The position numbers and the translations under genes were made by a program. Below are positions 32,044-41,030 of a stretch of DNA of 64,000 nt, piece after piece. This DNA comes from Pseudobdellovibrionaceae bacterium (GTDB lineage: Bacteria; Bdellovibrionota; Bdellovibrionia; Bdellovibrionales; Bdellovibrionaceae). The stretch spans positions 310,001 through 374,000 of the forward strand of contig JAHBUW010000001.1 of NCBI GenBank assembly GCA_019637875.1. Direction: 5' to 3'. The notes beneath the pieces are model-generated. The model ran no database searches and was not told where the DNA came from. It worked only from the letters and a program-made list of their open reading frames with translations. Each line of letters starts with the position of its first letter. The stretch's first letter is position 1.

Positions 32044-33455
32044 TGACGTGATTTTCCCATGACCCGGTACGCGCTGCCGTCGCAATAACAGTAGGCGCGC
32101 GCATCGGGGAAGTACTCTTTCCGACGGGCGGTCGAACAGCTTCCCAGGTTCGCCGTCGAGATCGGATCGCATCCCATATCAAAGACGTTCAGGGCATCGG
32201 CTCCGTCGGAAGACGTAATGTACAGGTAACGTCCGTAGGGGACGGCTTTTTCCGGCGACGTGATGTTGGCGTTGTTCGTCGAAACCGCGACGGAGGGCGA
32301 TGACGGGGTCGCCACATCCACCATTGAAACGTAGTTGCTCGTCTTCCCGGCCACGAAAGCGTAGCGTCCCCGCAACGTCAGTGCCGTCGCCGTTTGCATG
32401 CGGGTGGTGTCTTGGAAATTGGTGAGGTAGGTGGGCGTCGTTCCGGACACGTTCCAAGAATAGAAGCGGCTGCTGGCATTCGTGACCGCGTAGAGCGTAT
32501 TGCCGTCTTCGCTGAAAGCCGAAAATTCGATGTCCCCCGCATTCGCGTGGGTCGTATAGGCCTGGAAGACCGGGCTGACCGGATTCGCGATGCTGACATG
32601 CGCGATCCCGCCGTCGGCGAAACTGATCAGCAGTTTGTTTCCGAAACGTCGGACTTGGTTGCAGTACTGCTGCGGGCCCCCCATGGCGTTCGTGATGTCG
32701 TAGATTGCGGTTGAGGTGGGGCTTGCGGGGTTCGTGGTGTTGATGACGTGCAGGATGCAACGATTCGCCGTCGGACCCGAGGCCCAACCAATCGCGTAGG
32801 CGATCGTTCCGTCCATCGAAGTGTCGAGGGACCAGATGTTTTGCATTTGCGTGGGAAGGTTCAAGCGACCCGAGAAGGCGGGGGCCGCCGGATTGGCGAC
32901 GTTGACCGTGAAGAAGTTCCGGCCCCCGCGCGCGACGCCGAAAACCCAGTTTCCGACGAGCTTGGAGTCGGTCCAGTCGCCGGCGTTCGCGTTATCGGCG
33001 GTGACTCCCAGGATCGTCGGCGCGGCGGGCGAGGCGCTGATATCCATCACGACGAGTTTTCCGCCGAATTGCGATCCGACGTAAGCCTTCGTCCCGTCCG
33101 GCGAGATCTCGAGGACGTTGGCGACGTTCAGGTCCGCGCTGGTACGGCGGCTCCCGTAAGTGAGTGCCGAGACCGTGCAGCTCGGTGCTCTGATGCGGAT
33201 CAGGTTCGCCCCGTTGCAATGAGTGTATGCGCTTGATCCCGAGTGCCAATCCCAGCGTCCCGCGACGCTGCAAGCGCCCGCCGAGCCGTCGGTGAACATC
33301 GGCACCCAATTTTGGCCATCACAAAAGTGCGCGGTGCCAGAGATATCCTCGCGCGCGCCGGCCTTCGCGCTCGGAGTCGTGCAGTCCGCCGCCGCCTGCG
33401 AAGAGAGAAAAAGAAGACCCATCAGCCATGAGGTCAGTCCATGACGAGCTGGCAT
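32040..33455 (-). CDS. Secreted beta-propeller protein with LVIVD-type repeats
   Basis: 471 residues with a signal peptide (cleavage near QAAAD, about 24). The body consists of repeats of the form xxVVDIsxPxxP (VMDISASPAAP, TVNVANPAAP, HVINTTNPASP, HVSIANPVSP, MVDVATPSSP), typical of LVIVD-repeat propellers. Two cysteine modules bracket the propeller: HFCDGQNWVPM at the N-terminus and CYCDGSAYRVM at the C-terminus. Probably extracellular or surface binding; no enzymatic residues are evident. The 3' end overlaps the tkt stop by 4 bp. The 125-bp gap upstream holds only a hairpin. Confidence 0.82.
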   Translation of the reverse strand: MPARHGLTSWLMGLLFLSSQAAADCTTPSAKAGAREDISGTAHFCDGQNWVPMFTDGSAGACSVAGRWDWHSGSSAYTHCNGANLIRIRAPSCTVSALTYGSRRTSADLNVANVLEISPDGTKAYVGSQFGGKLVVMDISASPAAPTILGVTADNANAGDWTDSKLVGNWVFGVARGGRNFFTVNVANPAAPAFSGRLNLPTQMQNIWSLDTSMDGTIAYAIGWASGPTANRCILHVINTTNPASPTSTAIYDITNAMGGPQQYCNQVRRFGNKLLISFADGGIAHVSIANPVSPVFQAYTTHANAGDIEFSAFSEDGNTLYAVTNASSRFYSWNVSGTTPTYLTNFQDTTRMQTATALTLRGRYAFVAGKTSNYVSMVDVATPSSPSVAVSTNNANITSPEKAVPYGRYLYITSSDGADALNVFDMGCDPISTANLGSCSTARRKEYFPDARAYCYCDGSAYRVMGKSRH

Positions 33456-33539
33456 GACTTCATTCTAGCTTTGCGGCTGCGCGGGGCCTATAGCAACCGC
33501 CCCCGTGTGGAGAATTTTAGTATTCGTAAAGACGTCTGT

Positions 33540-33561
33540 CTGGTTTTGGGACGAAAACCAG
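33540..33561 (-). terminator. Hairpin downstream of the membrane protein gene
   Basis: CTGGTTTT-GGGACG-AAAACCAG, an 8-bp perfect stem 19 bp past the stop of the minus-strand gene at 33581. No T-run follows, so terminator strength is uncertain. Confidence 0.4.
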
Positions 33562-33580
33562 CGTGCGCAGTTAACGAGTC

Positions 33581-34879
33581 TTAATGGGTCTCTTCGCCCG
33601 TGCGGGGAATCATCTGATCGAGTTCGCTGGCGGGATCCGCCGAGGGCTCGAGCGGAATGTCGGAACCCATTTCGGGAAGATCTTCGAGTGTCACGGGAGG
33701 CGCGCCTTGATCGGCACTGGCGTCGCCGGGCTCGGATTCCATGAAGTCGTCTTCGCCGGTTTCGTTGATGCCCCCTTCGGGCACGGCGCCCGCGATCGGC
33801 TCTTCCAGAGCGGGCGGCGCTTCGGTCACGGCGGGAGCTTCGGTCGTCAGCTCTTCGGGTGAAACGGGAGCTTCAGGATTCGCCGAGACGAAGAAAACTT
33901 GTCCCAACCATCCCATCTGCGCTTCGAGTTTCAAATGCGTTGTTCCCGGCGCTTGCAGTTCGCTCGGAACGCGGAAAGTGATCTGCCCGTCCAAGCAACG
34001 GGTCCCGTCGCTCTCGGGAGTGATCTGACATTCGATGACGAATTTTTGCGATGCGAACATCCGGTTCACCGAAGTGAAGACGCCGTGTAACCAGAAGAAC
34101 GCCGACCACGAAAAGAAAATCGCGTAGGCGAGCGCGGTGCGGGTGAAATAGTGCGGGGGCACGCGCAGGGAACTCCATAGAAGTCCCAGCCCCGTCGCGA
34201 ACAAGCTGAGGCCCAGCCACACTTTGAAGGCACGAGGTTCAAGCATCAGGTCGCCGGTCACCAGGAACGGGCGCAAAATCAGCACGACCACGCCCGCGCC
34301 CAGCATCGCGAGCGGCAGCGAGGTCGACCAGCGCCAGCCGCGGATATCGCCCGGTTTCATTTCATTCAAAGGCAGATCGAACTGCACTTCTAAGATGTGG
34401 CTCAGGGCTTCGGTCGCTTTTTGCATTTCGGGCGACTCGAGAAAGTCGTCGCCCATTTTGGTTTGGGGTTGCAGATACCCATGAAGTTCCGAGCCGGTCG
34501 AGATCAGACGGAATTTGCCTTGCTCTTGCAATGCGACGAGCGCGTTCAAGACGCTCACGCGATCGCTGAAGAGCTTCGCGAGTTCGGGATCTTCAACCAA
34601 GGTGTGGAAATGCAATTCAAGAGGCGTCGGCTGGTCGATTTTGAGCGCACTCAAGATCTTGTTCTGCAATTTCGACCACGGCGTGGCGGGGCGAATGTCG
34701 AAGTAGGCGGACTTGAAGCTCGGAATCGAGAAATAGATTCTTTGTTTGTCGCGTTTGATTTCCCACTCGCGCTCGAACAGCCGTTTTTCTTCCCCGGTCC
34801 AGCGACGGCGGTGGGCGCCCCGCGCGAGCAGGACCCAAAGACCAATCAGCAGTAAGAGTGCGACGGCAATCAATGGCAT
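33581..34879 (-). CDS. Integral membrane protein with acidic, proline-rich tail; unknown function
   Basis: 432 residues. One N-terminal membrane helix (about 1-18) is followed by a soluble cytoplasmic stretch (about 20-175), then three to four helices (about 180-280, including LAMLGAGVVVLILRPF), a strand-rich part with two cysteines, and an acidic Pro/Glu/Ala tail (about 340-432). The start is the ATG at 34879 with AGGTGAT upstream; a GTG immediately before it is the alternative. I do not recognise the family. Confidence 0.75.
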   Translation of the reverse strand: MPLIAVALLLLIGLWVLLARGAHRRRWTGEEKRLFEREWEIKRDKQRIYFSIPSFKSAYFDIRPATPWSKLQNKILSALKIDQPTPLELHFHTLVEDPELAKLFSDRVSVLNALVALQEQGKFRLISTGSELHGYLQPQTKMGDDFLESPEMQKATEALSHILEVQFDLPLNEMKPGDIRGWRWSTSLPLAMLGAGVVVLILRPFLVTGDLMLEPRAFKVWLGLSLFATGLGLLWSSLRVPPHYFTRTALAYAIFFSWSAFFWLHGVFTSVNRMFASQKFVIECQITPESDGTRCLDGQITFRVPSELQAPGTTHLKLEAQMGWLGQVFFVSANPEAPVSPEELTTEAPAVTEAPPALEEPIAGAVPEGGINETGEDDFMESEPGDASADQGAPPVTLEDLPEMGSDIPLEPSADPASELDQMIPRTGEETH

Positions 34880-35076
34880 CACCTAAGAGATCGGAAATTA
34901 TTCCCCAGGACTTAACGCTGGTCCGGTCGGGGAGGGCTCCGCGTCGAAAACCCGTGTCAGCCCGGGACGACACGCCTAAGAAATGCGCAAGAGTTCGACG
35001 AATGGCAGCGAAAAAGTCGTTGCCTTGAGGGCGGGCGGCCTTTTAGAACCTCCTGAATCATAACAGGAGTCGTCCC

Positions 35077-35577
35077 ATGAAAGCCGTCACCGAATTCTCG
35101 ACCTTTAAATTGGCTCAAGGCCTCAAAGCGCAAACCGAACTGACTGCCGGTGGCAAATCCCCCGAAGAAGTCGAAGTGGCTTTGGGCGAAAGCATGAAGC
35201 TTGAAGGCGAGAAGCTGAAGTACTTCGTGAACGCTCTCACCGTGGCGTCGACCAATATGGATAAACTGACCCGCGTGATGGTCATGCGCCTGAACGAAGG
35301 CGAGTCGGCTCCCGCGAAAGGTCAGCTGATCGAAGAGTTCTGCTACGTTCCCGAATTCCTGCCCACTCCCAAGGCCGCTCCCGAGAAGTCGGAAGAGGGT
35401 GGTCGTGGCGGACGCGGTGGCCGTGGTGGCCGCGGCGGTGGCGGACCCGGTAAAGGTGGACCCGGCGGCGGTGGTCGCGGTAACGCTCCCAAGTCTTCGC
35501 CCTGGGGCCTGTCGCCCGAAGAAATCGAAGCCAAGAAACAAGCTTCGAAAAACGCAGCGTCTAAAGCTAAAAAGTAA
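35077..35577 (+). CDS. Small RGG-box protein
   Basis: 166 residues. The N-terminal domain (1-100) is mixed helix and strand with no recognised family. Then comes an RGG/GGR low-complexity tract (108-135, repeats of GGR and GGGP) and a basic lysine-rich helix (145-166). RGG boxes usually bind RNA, so an RNA-associated role is likely (inference). CAGGAG precedes the ATG. A strong terminator follows. The DEAD-box helicase 2.4 kb downstream has a similar RGG tail. A short hairpin CGTGTC...GACACG lies about 120 bp upstream. Confidence 0.8.
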   Translation: MKAVTEFSTFKLAQGLKAQTELTAGGKSPEEVEVALGESMKLEGEKLKYFVNALTVASTNMDKLTRVMVMRLNEGESAPAKGQLIEEFCYVPEFLPTPKAAPEKSEEGGRGGRGGRGGRGGGGPGKGGPGGGGRGNAPKSSPWGLSPEEIEAKKQASKNAASKAKK

Positions 35578-35605
35578 TCTCGCGGACTGCGAATTGATCG
35601 ATATG

Positions 35606-35633
35606 AAAAAAGCGGCTTCAGGGCCGCTTTTTT
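35606..35633. terminator. Bidirectional intrinsic terminator
   Basis: AAAAAAGCGGC-TTCAGG-GCCGCTTTTTT: a perfect GC stem flanked by six A and six T, functional in both directions. It serves the RGG protein gene (plus) and pcnB (minus). Confidence 0.9.
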
Positions 35634-35655
35634 CGTTTCTGCTTTGGGTTTGATT

Positions 35656-36969
35656 CTAGTGATTCGTGGGGCGGGTTTCGTCGTCGTCATCCGCCGACGG
35701 GATGGGCGGAAGATCGTCATCCAAGTCGTCGTCTTCCTCGACGGGTTCGTCGAGTTTTGCGTCCAGGATCTGCTCATCGACGGGGGGCGACGACTTGTCG
35801 CCTTTGCCCTTTTCGCGCGCGGGCGGCGGCGGAAGCGGAACGCCATTCAAGCGATCAATCCAGAACTGCAAAGTCGCGGGACTCAATTGGAATTCGTAAG
35901 CCATGATCCGCAACGCCAGAGGCAGCGAGGGATGATGAGTGAACGCCTGCTGGCGGCGCTGACCGCGGCGGCGGAAGTGTTCCGTGTCGACCAGGCGCGG
36001 GCGGAATTGCAGTCCCGCTTCGATCTCGGCCCATTCGGCTTTGAAAACGCCCATTTCCAAACGGTAGAAGGCTTCTTCTTGCTCGGCCGACCAGGGGGCG
36101 TCCGCAGTGGCTTCCCGCAACGCCAGAACGAAGGGCACGTAAAGCTCGACGGGATTCGACGGATCCAAGATGTAGTCGTTCGCGCGCGCGAGCGAGGTCA
36201 AGAAAGTCTCTTGCGCGACGGGATCGCTGAACACCGGGATCAGGCTCGGCAGACAGATTTGCAGCAGGTTCAGATCCCACATCTCGACGAAGGCGCGGAC
36301 GGGATCGTTCAGACGGAAGATCTTCAAGAACTCTTCGCGACGACGGGGCAGCACGCTTTTCGCCAGCCAGTCGGCGTGATCCTGGATCGCCGCGCGCAGG
36401 GGCGTGTCGATCCGGAAGCGCAGCTTGTGCGACAGGCGCAGCGCGCGCAGTGAGCGGATCGGATCTTCCTGGATGCGCTGAACGGGATCGCCGATCATCT
36501 TCAAGATGCGGTTGTTCACGTCCTGCAGGCCGTTCGGATAATCGTGGAGCTCTTCTTTGACGGGATCGTAGAAGAGCGCGTTCATCGAAAAATCGCGGCG
36601 GAGCGCATCTTCCTCGCAGGTGCCGAAGAAGTTGTCGCCGATGGGCGCTTCTTCGCCCTCCACGAAATCCTCGGGGCGGCCCGAGCGGCGGAAGGTCGCC
36701 ACTTCGAACTGCTGGTCGCCGCGCTTCACGAGCACAAGGCGGAAGCGTTTGCCGATCACGTAACTGCCGTGAATGAGCTTGCGGATTTCGTTGGGGAGCG
36801 CGCTGGTCGCGATGTCGTAATCCTTGGGATGGACTTCGCAGAGAAGATCGCGGACGCAGCCGCCAACCAGGTAGGTTTGGTGCCCTTTGGCCTGCAGACG
36901 CTTCACGATATCGAACGCGTCGCGGTCGATCCAACTTGCGTGCAGAGAGGGTCTCACGGTAACTTTCAT
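35656..36969 (-). CDS. pcnB: Poly(A) polymerase (PcnB type) / tRNA nucleotidyltransferase family
   Basis: 437 residues. Class II nucleotidyltransferase head: LVGGCVRDLL and the metal-binding acidic pair in KDYDIAT (about 40-55), then RRDFSMNALFYD and QEDPIRSLRALR. The C-terminal part is poorly conserved and ends in a long acidic tail (EPVEEDDDLDDD onward). Length and layout favour PcnB, which adds A-tails to RNA, over a CCA-adding enzyme, but the two are hard to separate by eye. The ATG at 36969 lies only 11 bp from the ATG of the divergent hydrolase; a TTG at 36978 is the alternative. Confidence 0.85.
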   Translation of the reverse strand: MKVTVRPSLHASWIDRDAFDIVKRLQAKGHQTYLVGGCVRDLLCEVHPKDYDIATSALPNEIRKLIHGSYVIGKRFRLVLVKRGDQQFEVATFRRSGRPEDFVEGEEAPIGDNFFGTCEEDALRRDFSMNALFYDPVKEELHDYPNGLQDVNNRILKMIGDPVQRIQEDPIRSLRALRLSHKLRFRIDTPLRAAIQDHADWLAKSVLPRRREEFLKIFRLNDPVRAFVEMWDLNLLQICLPSLIPVFSDPVAQETFLTSLARANDYILDPSNPVELYVPFVLALREATADAPWSAEQEEAFYRLEMGVFKAEWAEIEAGLQFRPRLVDTEHFRRRGQRRQQAFTHHPSLPLALRIMAYEFQLSPATLQFWIDRLNGVPLPPPPAREKGKGDKSSPPVDEQILDAKLDEPVEEDDDLDDDLPPIPSADDDDETRPTNH

Positions 36970-36980
36970 CGGTTGCAACT

Positions 36981-37847
36981 ATGTCATCTTACCTAGAGCA
37001 GTTCAATTATCAATTCCTCAGTGGTGGTGGTCGCAAGTGGACCCTCGGCGAAGTCCAAGCGGAGAGTGCTTCTCCTGGACTCACGCGCTGGGTGTTTTTA
37101 CACGGTCTGATGGGCTACGCGATCAATTGGCGAAAAATCACCACGCTGATGGGGCCGAACGATTTGTGTCTGATCTTCGATCAGCGCGGTCACGGCCAGT
37201 CCGTGAAGCCCGAGTTCGGCTACGCGCCCGAGGACTACGCGCAAGACCTCAAACACATTCTCGACGAGATCGGCTGGAGCAAGATCAACCTCGTGGGCCA
37301 CTCGATGGGGGCGCGTAACGCGCTTCTCTTCGCCGCCCGGCATGCCGAGTATCTGAACCTCCTCGTGATGGAGGATCTGGGGCCGGATTCCAGCGAAAAG
37401 GCGCTTCCTTATTACGAGATGCTCTTGAATTCGGTGCCGACGCCATTTCCGACGAAGCTCGCGGCCAAAGAGTACTTCATGAACGATTTCCGCAAAGTGC
37501 CCGTGCGCGGGGATCGGGACACCATCGGTCTTTATTTCTACTCCAATATCGTCGATCTGCCGGGTGGGGGCGCCGATTGGCGCTTTTCCAAGCAGGCGAT
37601 TCTGGAGAGCGTCCGCCAAGGACGCGCGAAGGATCACTGGAACGAGTTTCGCGCATTGTCGATGCCCACACTCGTGATCCGGGGCGCCGACAGCGAAGAG
37701 CTCACGCGCGAGACCTTCGAGAAGATGGAGCGGGCAAATCCACGCGTCGAGGCTGCCGAGATAGCTGACGCAGGGCATTGGGTCCACTATGACCAGCCCG
37801 AAAAGTTCGTCGAAGCCTTGAAATCTTTCGCGATGAAGAGCACATAA
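36981..37847 (+). CDS. Alpha/beta hydrolase of unknown substrate
   Basis: 288 residues. Fold motifs are FLHGLMGYAINW, DQRGHGQS, the nucleophile elbow GHSMGARNA, an acid in IRGADSEE, and the catalytic His in AGHWVHYDQPE. Similar to the YbfF/epoxide-hydrolase-like esterase group. There is no signal peptide and no ribosome site before the ATG at 36981, and its start is 11 bp from the divergent pcnB start. The promoter must lie within pcnB or the message is leaderless. Confidence 0.85.
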   Translation: MSSYLEQFNYQFLSGGGRKWTLGEVQAESASPGLTRWVFLHGLMGYAINWRKITTLMGPNDLCLIFDQRGHGQSVKPEFGYAPEDYAQDLKHILDEIGWSKINLVGHSMGARNALLFAARHAEYLNLLVMEDLGPDSSEKALPYYEMLLNSVPTPFPTKLAAKEYFMNDFRKVPVRGDRDTIGLYFYSNIVDLPGGGADWRFSKQAILESVRQGRAKDHWNEFRALSMPTLVIRGADSEELTRETFEKMERANPRVEAAEIADAGHWVHYDQPEKFVEALKSFAMKST

Positions 37848-37870
37848 TGCCCGACCCGGGCCGAGGCATT

Positions 37871-37899
37871 TTGACAAATTTTTGAGCCGCCTTTAGGGT
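37871..37899 (+). promoter_or_regulatory. Putative sigma-70 promoter of the DEAD-box helicase
   Basis: A perfect -35 TTGACA (37871-37876) and a weak -10 TAGGGT (37894-37899, 3 of 6) with 17-bp spacing. The leader would be about 66 nt, long enough for the regulation common in helicase messages. Confidence 0.55.
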
Positions 37900-37971
37900 C
37901 AACTTTTGTGCGCCAAGCAGCGGAATTCCTCGTCGAGTTATTCCCCCTTGGCCTAGCCTTCGGGGACGACA

Positions 37972-39687
37972 TTGAACTTTGCAGATTTAGGCCTGGATTC
38001 TCAACTTCTTCAGGCCATCGAAAAACTGGGATACGCATCCACCACTCCTATCCAAGAGAAAACCATTCCGGTCCTTCTTGAAGGACGCGACGTCTCGGGA
38101 CTCGCGCAGACCGGAACCGGCAAGACCGCCGCTTTCTTGATTCCTTTGATGGACCGGATCCTGAAGGGTCGCGTTTCGACCGAAGGAATGAGCGAAGACG
38201 ACAAAAAGAATCTGGATGCTCGTCGCTTCGTCGACTGGCGCGCGCAGAACTTCATTCTGGTTCTCGTGCCCACGCGTGAACTCGCCGAACAAGTTTACGA
38301 AAACGCGGTGAAGCTCTCGATGGTCTCGGGACTGCGCGCGGTTTCGGTTTACGGTGGAACCTCGTACGAAAAACAAAAAGAAGGTCTCGCGGCGGGCGTG
38401 GAGTTCGTCGTGGCGACTCCGGGTCGTTTGATCGACCTGTACAAAGAGCACGTCTGCGATCTGAAACAAGTCCGCGCCGTGGTTTTCGATGAAGCCGATC
38501 GCATGTTCGACATGGGCTTCAAGGACGATATGAAGTTCATCCTTCAGCGCATTCCGAAAGAGCGCCAAGTCGCGGTCTTCTCGGCGACGATGAACTTCGA
38601 CGTCACCAATACGCTTTACCAATTCGGTTCGGATCCCGTTGAGGTCGACGTCAGCCGCGATCAGCCCAAGGCTGAGAACGTGAAAGATTCGATCTATCAC
38701 TGCGGTCAGGATGAAAAAGCGAAATACCTGCTGTCGATCTTCAAGAAGCACAATCCCAAGCAGGCGATCATCTTCTCGAACTTCAAAAACAACGTTGAGC
38801 GCATCAGCAAGTTCCTGAGCGACAACGGCGTTCCCGCAATGGGCATTTCGTCGTTGCTGACGCAAGCTCAGCGGAATCGCGTGCTGGAGCAGTTCAAAGC
38901 CGAGAACGACAAGAACGTGCTCGTCGCCACCGACGTTGCGGCTCGCGGTCTCGACATCAAAGGTGTCGATCTCGTTGTGAACTTCGAACTCCCTCAAGAT
39001 GCGGAATCCTACGTTCACCGTATCGGTCGTACCGGCCGTGCGGGCGCGACGGGAACGGCGTTCTCGCTCGTCAGCGATCGCGATATCGAATCGCTCGAAC
39101 GTGTTCAGGAATATTTGAAACACAAGTTGGACGTCGAATGGATGGAAGACACCGAGTTCGTCGCGGACTTCAAGCCCTTGCCCTCGGAGCGCGGCGGTTA
39201 CGACCGTGCCGGTGGTGGTGAAGGCCGTGGTCCTCGCCGCGACGGTCCTCGTCGTGACGGCGCAGGTGGTGGACGTCCCGGTGGTCGCGATGGCGGCCGT
39301 GGCGGACGTGATGGTGGTCGCGGTCGTGGACCTCGTGGCGATGGTCCTCGCGCGGACGGTCCTCGTCGTGAAGGTCGCCCCGGCGATCGTCCTCGCGGTC
39401 CGCAAAAGCCGCGTGAAGACGGCGCGCCGACTCTCGGTGCGGAAGCGGGAGCACCCCAAGGGGGACGCCGCGGTGGACGTGATGGTGGTCGCGGTCGTGA
39501 TCAGAATCGTGGACCCCGCCCGCAAAACGCGAATGGTGCGGCGAACGGTCAACGTCCGAAACAGGCGAGCGGTAAACCCCACAGCCGTCCGACGCCGGCG
39601 GGACAACGTCCCAAGTCGGCACCCGGCAAGGCTCCTGCGGGAGTCCTCGGTAAAGTGAAGAGCTGGTTCCGTCGCTTAGTGAACTAA
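37972..39687 (+). CDS. DEAD-box RNA helicase with RGG-rich tail
   Basis: 571 residues. Core (1 to about 390): Q-motif TPIQEKTIP, Walker A AQTGTGKT, PTRELAEQ, VFDEADRMFDMGF (DEAD), FSATM, and HRIGRTGRAG. RhlE-like order and spacing. The tail (about 400-571) is arginine/glycine rich with many GGR, RRDG and GGRG units and ends in a basic helix KVKSWFRRLVN. ATP-dependent RNA remodelling, for example ribosome assembly or RNA decay. The start is a TTG with GGGGAC upstream; no ATG lies near. A bidirectional terminator follows. Confidence 0.93.
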   Translation: MNFADLGLDSQLLQAIEKLGYASTTPIQEKTIPVLLEGRDVSGLAQTGTGKTAAFLIPLMDRILKGRVSTEGMSEDDKKNLDARRFVDWRAQNFILVLVPTRELAEQVYENAVKLSMVSGLRAVSVYGGTSYEKQKEGLAAGVEFVVATPGRLIDLYKEHVCDLKQVRAVVFDEADRMFDMGFKDDMKFILQRIPKERQVAVFSATMNFDVTNTLYQFGSDPVEVDVSRDQPKAENVKDSIYHCGQDEKAKYLLSIFKKHNPKQAIIFSNFKNNVERISKFLSDNGVPAMGISSLLTQAQRNRVLEQFKAENDKNVLVATDVAARGLDIKGVDLVVNFELPQDAESYVHRIGRTGRAGATGTAFSLVSDRDIESLERVQEYLKHKLDVEWMEDTEFVADFKPLPSERGGYDRAGGGEGRGPRRDGPRRDGAGGGRPGGRDGGRGGRDGGRGRGPRGDGPRADGPRREGRPGDRPRGPQKPREDGAPTLGAEAGAPQGGRRGGRDGGRGRDQNRGPRPQNANGAANGQRPKQASGKPHSRPTPAGQRPKSAPGKAPAGVLGKVKSWFRRLVN

Positions 39688-39726
39688 TAGTGAATTCGTT
39701 TTTTGAGTTCACGTGAGTGGATGAAA

Positions 39727-39759
39727 GCAAAAGCCCCGGTTCGACCGGGGCTTTTTTTT
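39727..39759. terminator. Bidirectional intrinsic terminator
   Basis: AAAAGCCCCGGT-TCG-ACCGGGGCTTTT with eight T on the plus strand. It closes the helicase gene and, in reverse, the pseudoazurin gene whose stop is at 39762. Confidence 0.9.
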
Positions 39760-39761
39760 GC

Positions 39762-40199
39762 CTACTTCTGAACTTGGGCCAGGTATTTCGTCAGCCGATC
39801 TTTGTTCAGCACGAAGGTCGCCGCCAAGGGCTGCGCGGCCTTTTCGACCTCACTCAAGTTCGGTGCTTTGTCGCCCACTTGAATCACGCCGACCATGGCC
39901 ATGGTGATGTGCGCTTTGCACTCGTAAAGGTAAACGCCCTCTTCGGTGAGCTTCACGGTCACGCCTTTGTTGAGCGGCGCTTTGAAGGCCTTCGCTTTGG
40001 CGGGAATGCTGACTGAGGACATGTCATGGGCGGCGTCGGTGGGGACGAACTTCACGCTGTCGCCCTTCTTCACCTTCAGGAAGCCGGGCTCGAAGACCAT
40101 GATCCCGTCTTTCCCGTTGTTCAGCATTTTGATTTCGTGAGTGGTTGCGAACGCGGCGCAAGTGCAGAGCAGAGTGGCGAAGAGAACCGGGAGCTTCAT
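39762..40199 (-). CDS. Pseudoazurin-type blue copper protein
   Basis: 145 residues with a signal peptide (MKLPVLFATLL..., cleavage near AFATT). Cupredoxin fold; type 1 copper ligands are His58 (AAHDM), Cys94, His97 and Met102, with C-x2-H-x4-M spacing as in pseudoazurins. A small periplasmic electron carrier, usually serving nitrite or nitrous oxide reductase or other periplasmic oxidoreductases; no partner is in the window. Start at 40199 with AAAGGATG upstream. A C-terminal helical extension of about 35 residues is typical of pseudoazurin. Confidence 0.9.
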   Translation of the reverse strand: MKLPVLFATLLCTCAAFATTHEIKMLNNGKDGIMVFEPGFLKVKKGDSVKFVPTDAAHDMSSVSIPAKAKAFKAPLNKGVTVKLTEEGVYLYECKAHITMAMVGVIQVGDKAPNLSEVEKAAQPLAATFVLNKDRLTKYLAQVQK

Positions 40200-40267
40200 A
40201 CGGACATCCTTTCGTGACCGAAGGCAAAAGCGCCTTCGGGAAAAACGCAAAAGGAAATCCGGAGACG

Positions 40268-40849
40268 TCAAAGGCGGGTCTTGTTGGCTTTCGCGGGAAC
40301 GCTCTTCCACTCGATCTTTCCGGCGATGGCGTTGCAGGCCGGAACGGATTTTGCGAAGTTCAAACGCTCATCGGAACATGTCAGTACGACGGCGCGCCCT
40401 TGGTTGACCTGGATGATCTGACGAATCTGAACATCCTGATTGCGCGAGAGCAGATCGTAGACCACGGTCGGAACGCCGTTCAACTTCATGGGCTTGTTCG
40501 CCAGGATTTTGAAACCGTATTGGTAATAGTCCTTCACCCAACGTTTCGTATAGCTTTCAAGTGTCGCTTTTCCCTTCAAATCCTCGACTTCCACGCGCAG
40601 TCGCGCCGTCGGGTATTGATTGTGGGAATAGGTCACGCCTTCGAGTTGGGCGTGGACTTCGCTCCAGTTCAAAGGACCCGGGATCTTTTCATCGAGTTTC
40701 CAAGCGGTCCCCGAGGTGCCGAGCGTGAAGCCGCGCTGGCTCCAGAAGCGCCCGCTCTGGGGCCGCAGCAAAGACTCTCCGGGGAAGGGGGCCGCCGTCG
40801 AGAATACGGGGGCCAGAAGACCAAGAGCGAGGATCAATTTTTGAACCAC
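40268..40849 (-). CDS. Secreted hypothetical protein
   Basis: 193 residues from GTG 40849, chosen because GGAGG lies five bases upstream; the frame extends to 40885. Signal peptide of about 20 residues ending STAAPF. The mature part is strand-rich with two cysteines near the C-terminus (LTCSDE and VPACNA) likely in a disulfide. No recognised family. It lies upstream of pseudoazurin on the same strand with a 68-bp gap, so cotranscription is possible. Confidence 0.78.
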   Translation of the reverse strand: MVQKLILALGLLAPVFSTAAPFPGESLLRPQSGRFWSQRGFTLGTSGTAWKLDEKIPGPLNWSEVHAQLEGVTYSHNQYPTARLRVEVEDLKGKATLESYTKRWVKDYYQYGFKILANKPMKLNGVPTVVYDLLSRNQDVQIRQIIQVNQGRAVVLTCSDERLNFAKSVPACNAIAGKIEWKSVPAKANKTRL

Positions 40850-41030
40850 AATTTCCTCCGCTGAAATTATGACAGGAACGTCCAAAAGCTCGACGGAGGT
40901 TTTGGGGTCCGCTGAGCCCTTATCGCTGTGATTTGGCGGTTTTATTTTACTTTTCTAGGGGGCGCCGTTACCTTCCGCCCGTCACAGCTTTTAAGCATCA
41001 GCTTAACAGAAAAAAGGGTGGGGATTAATC

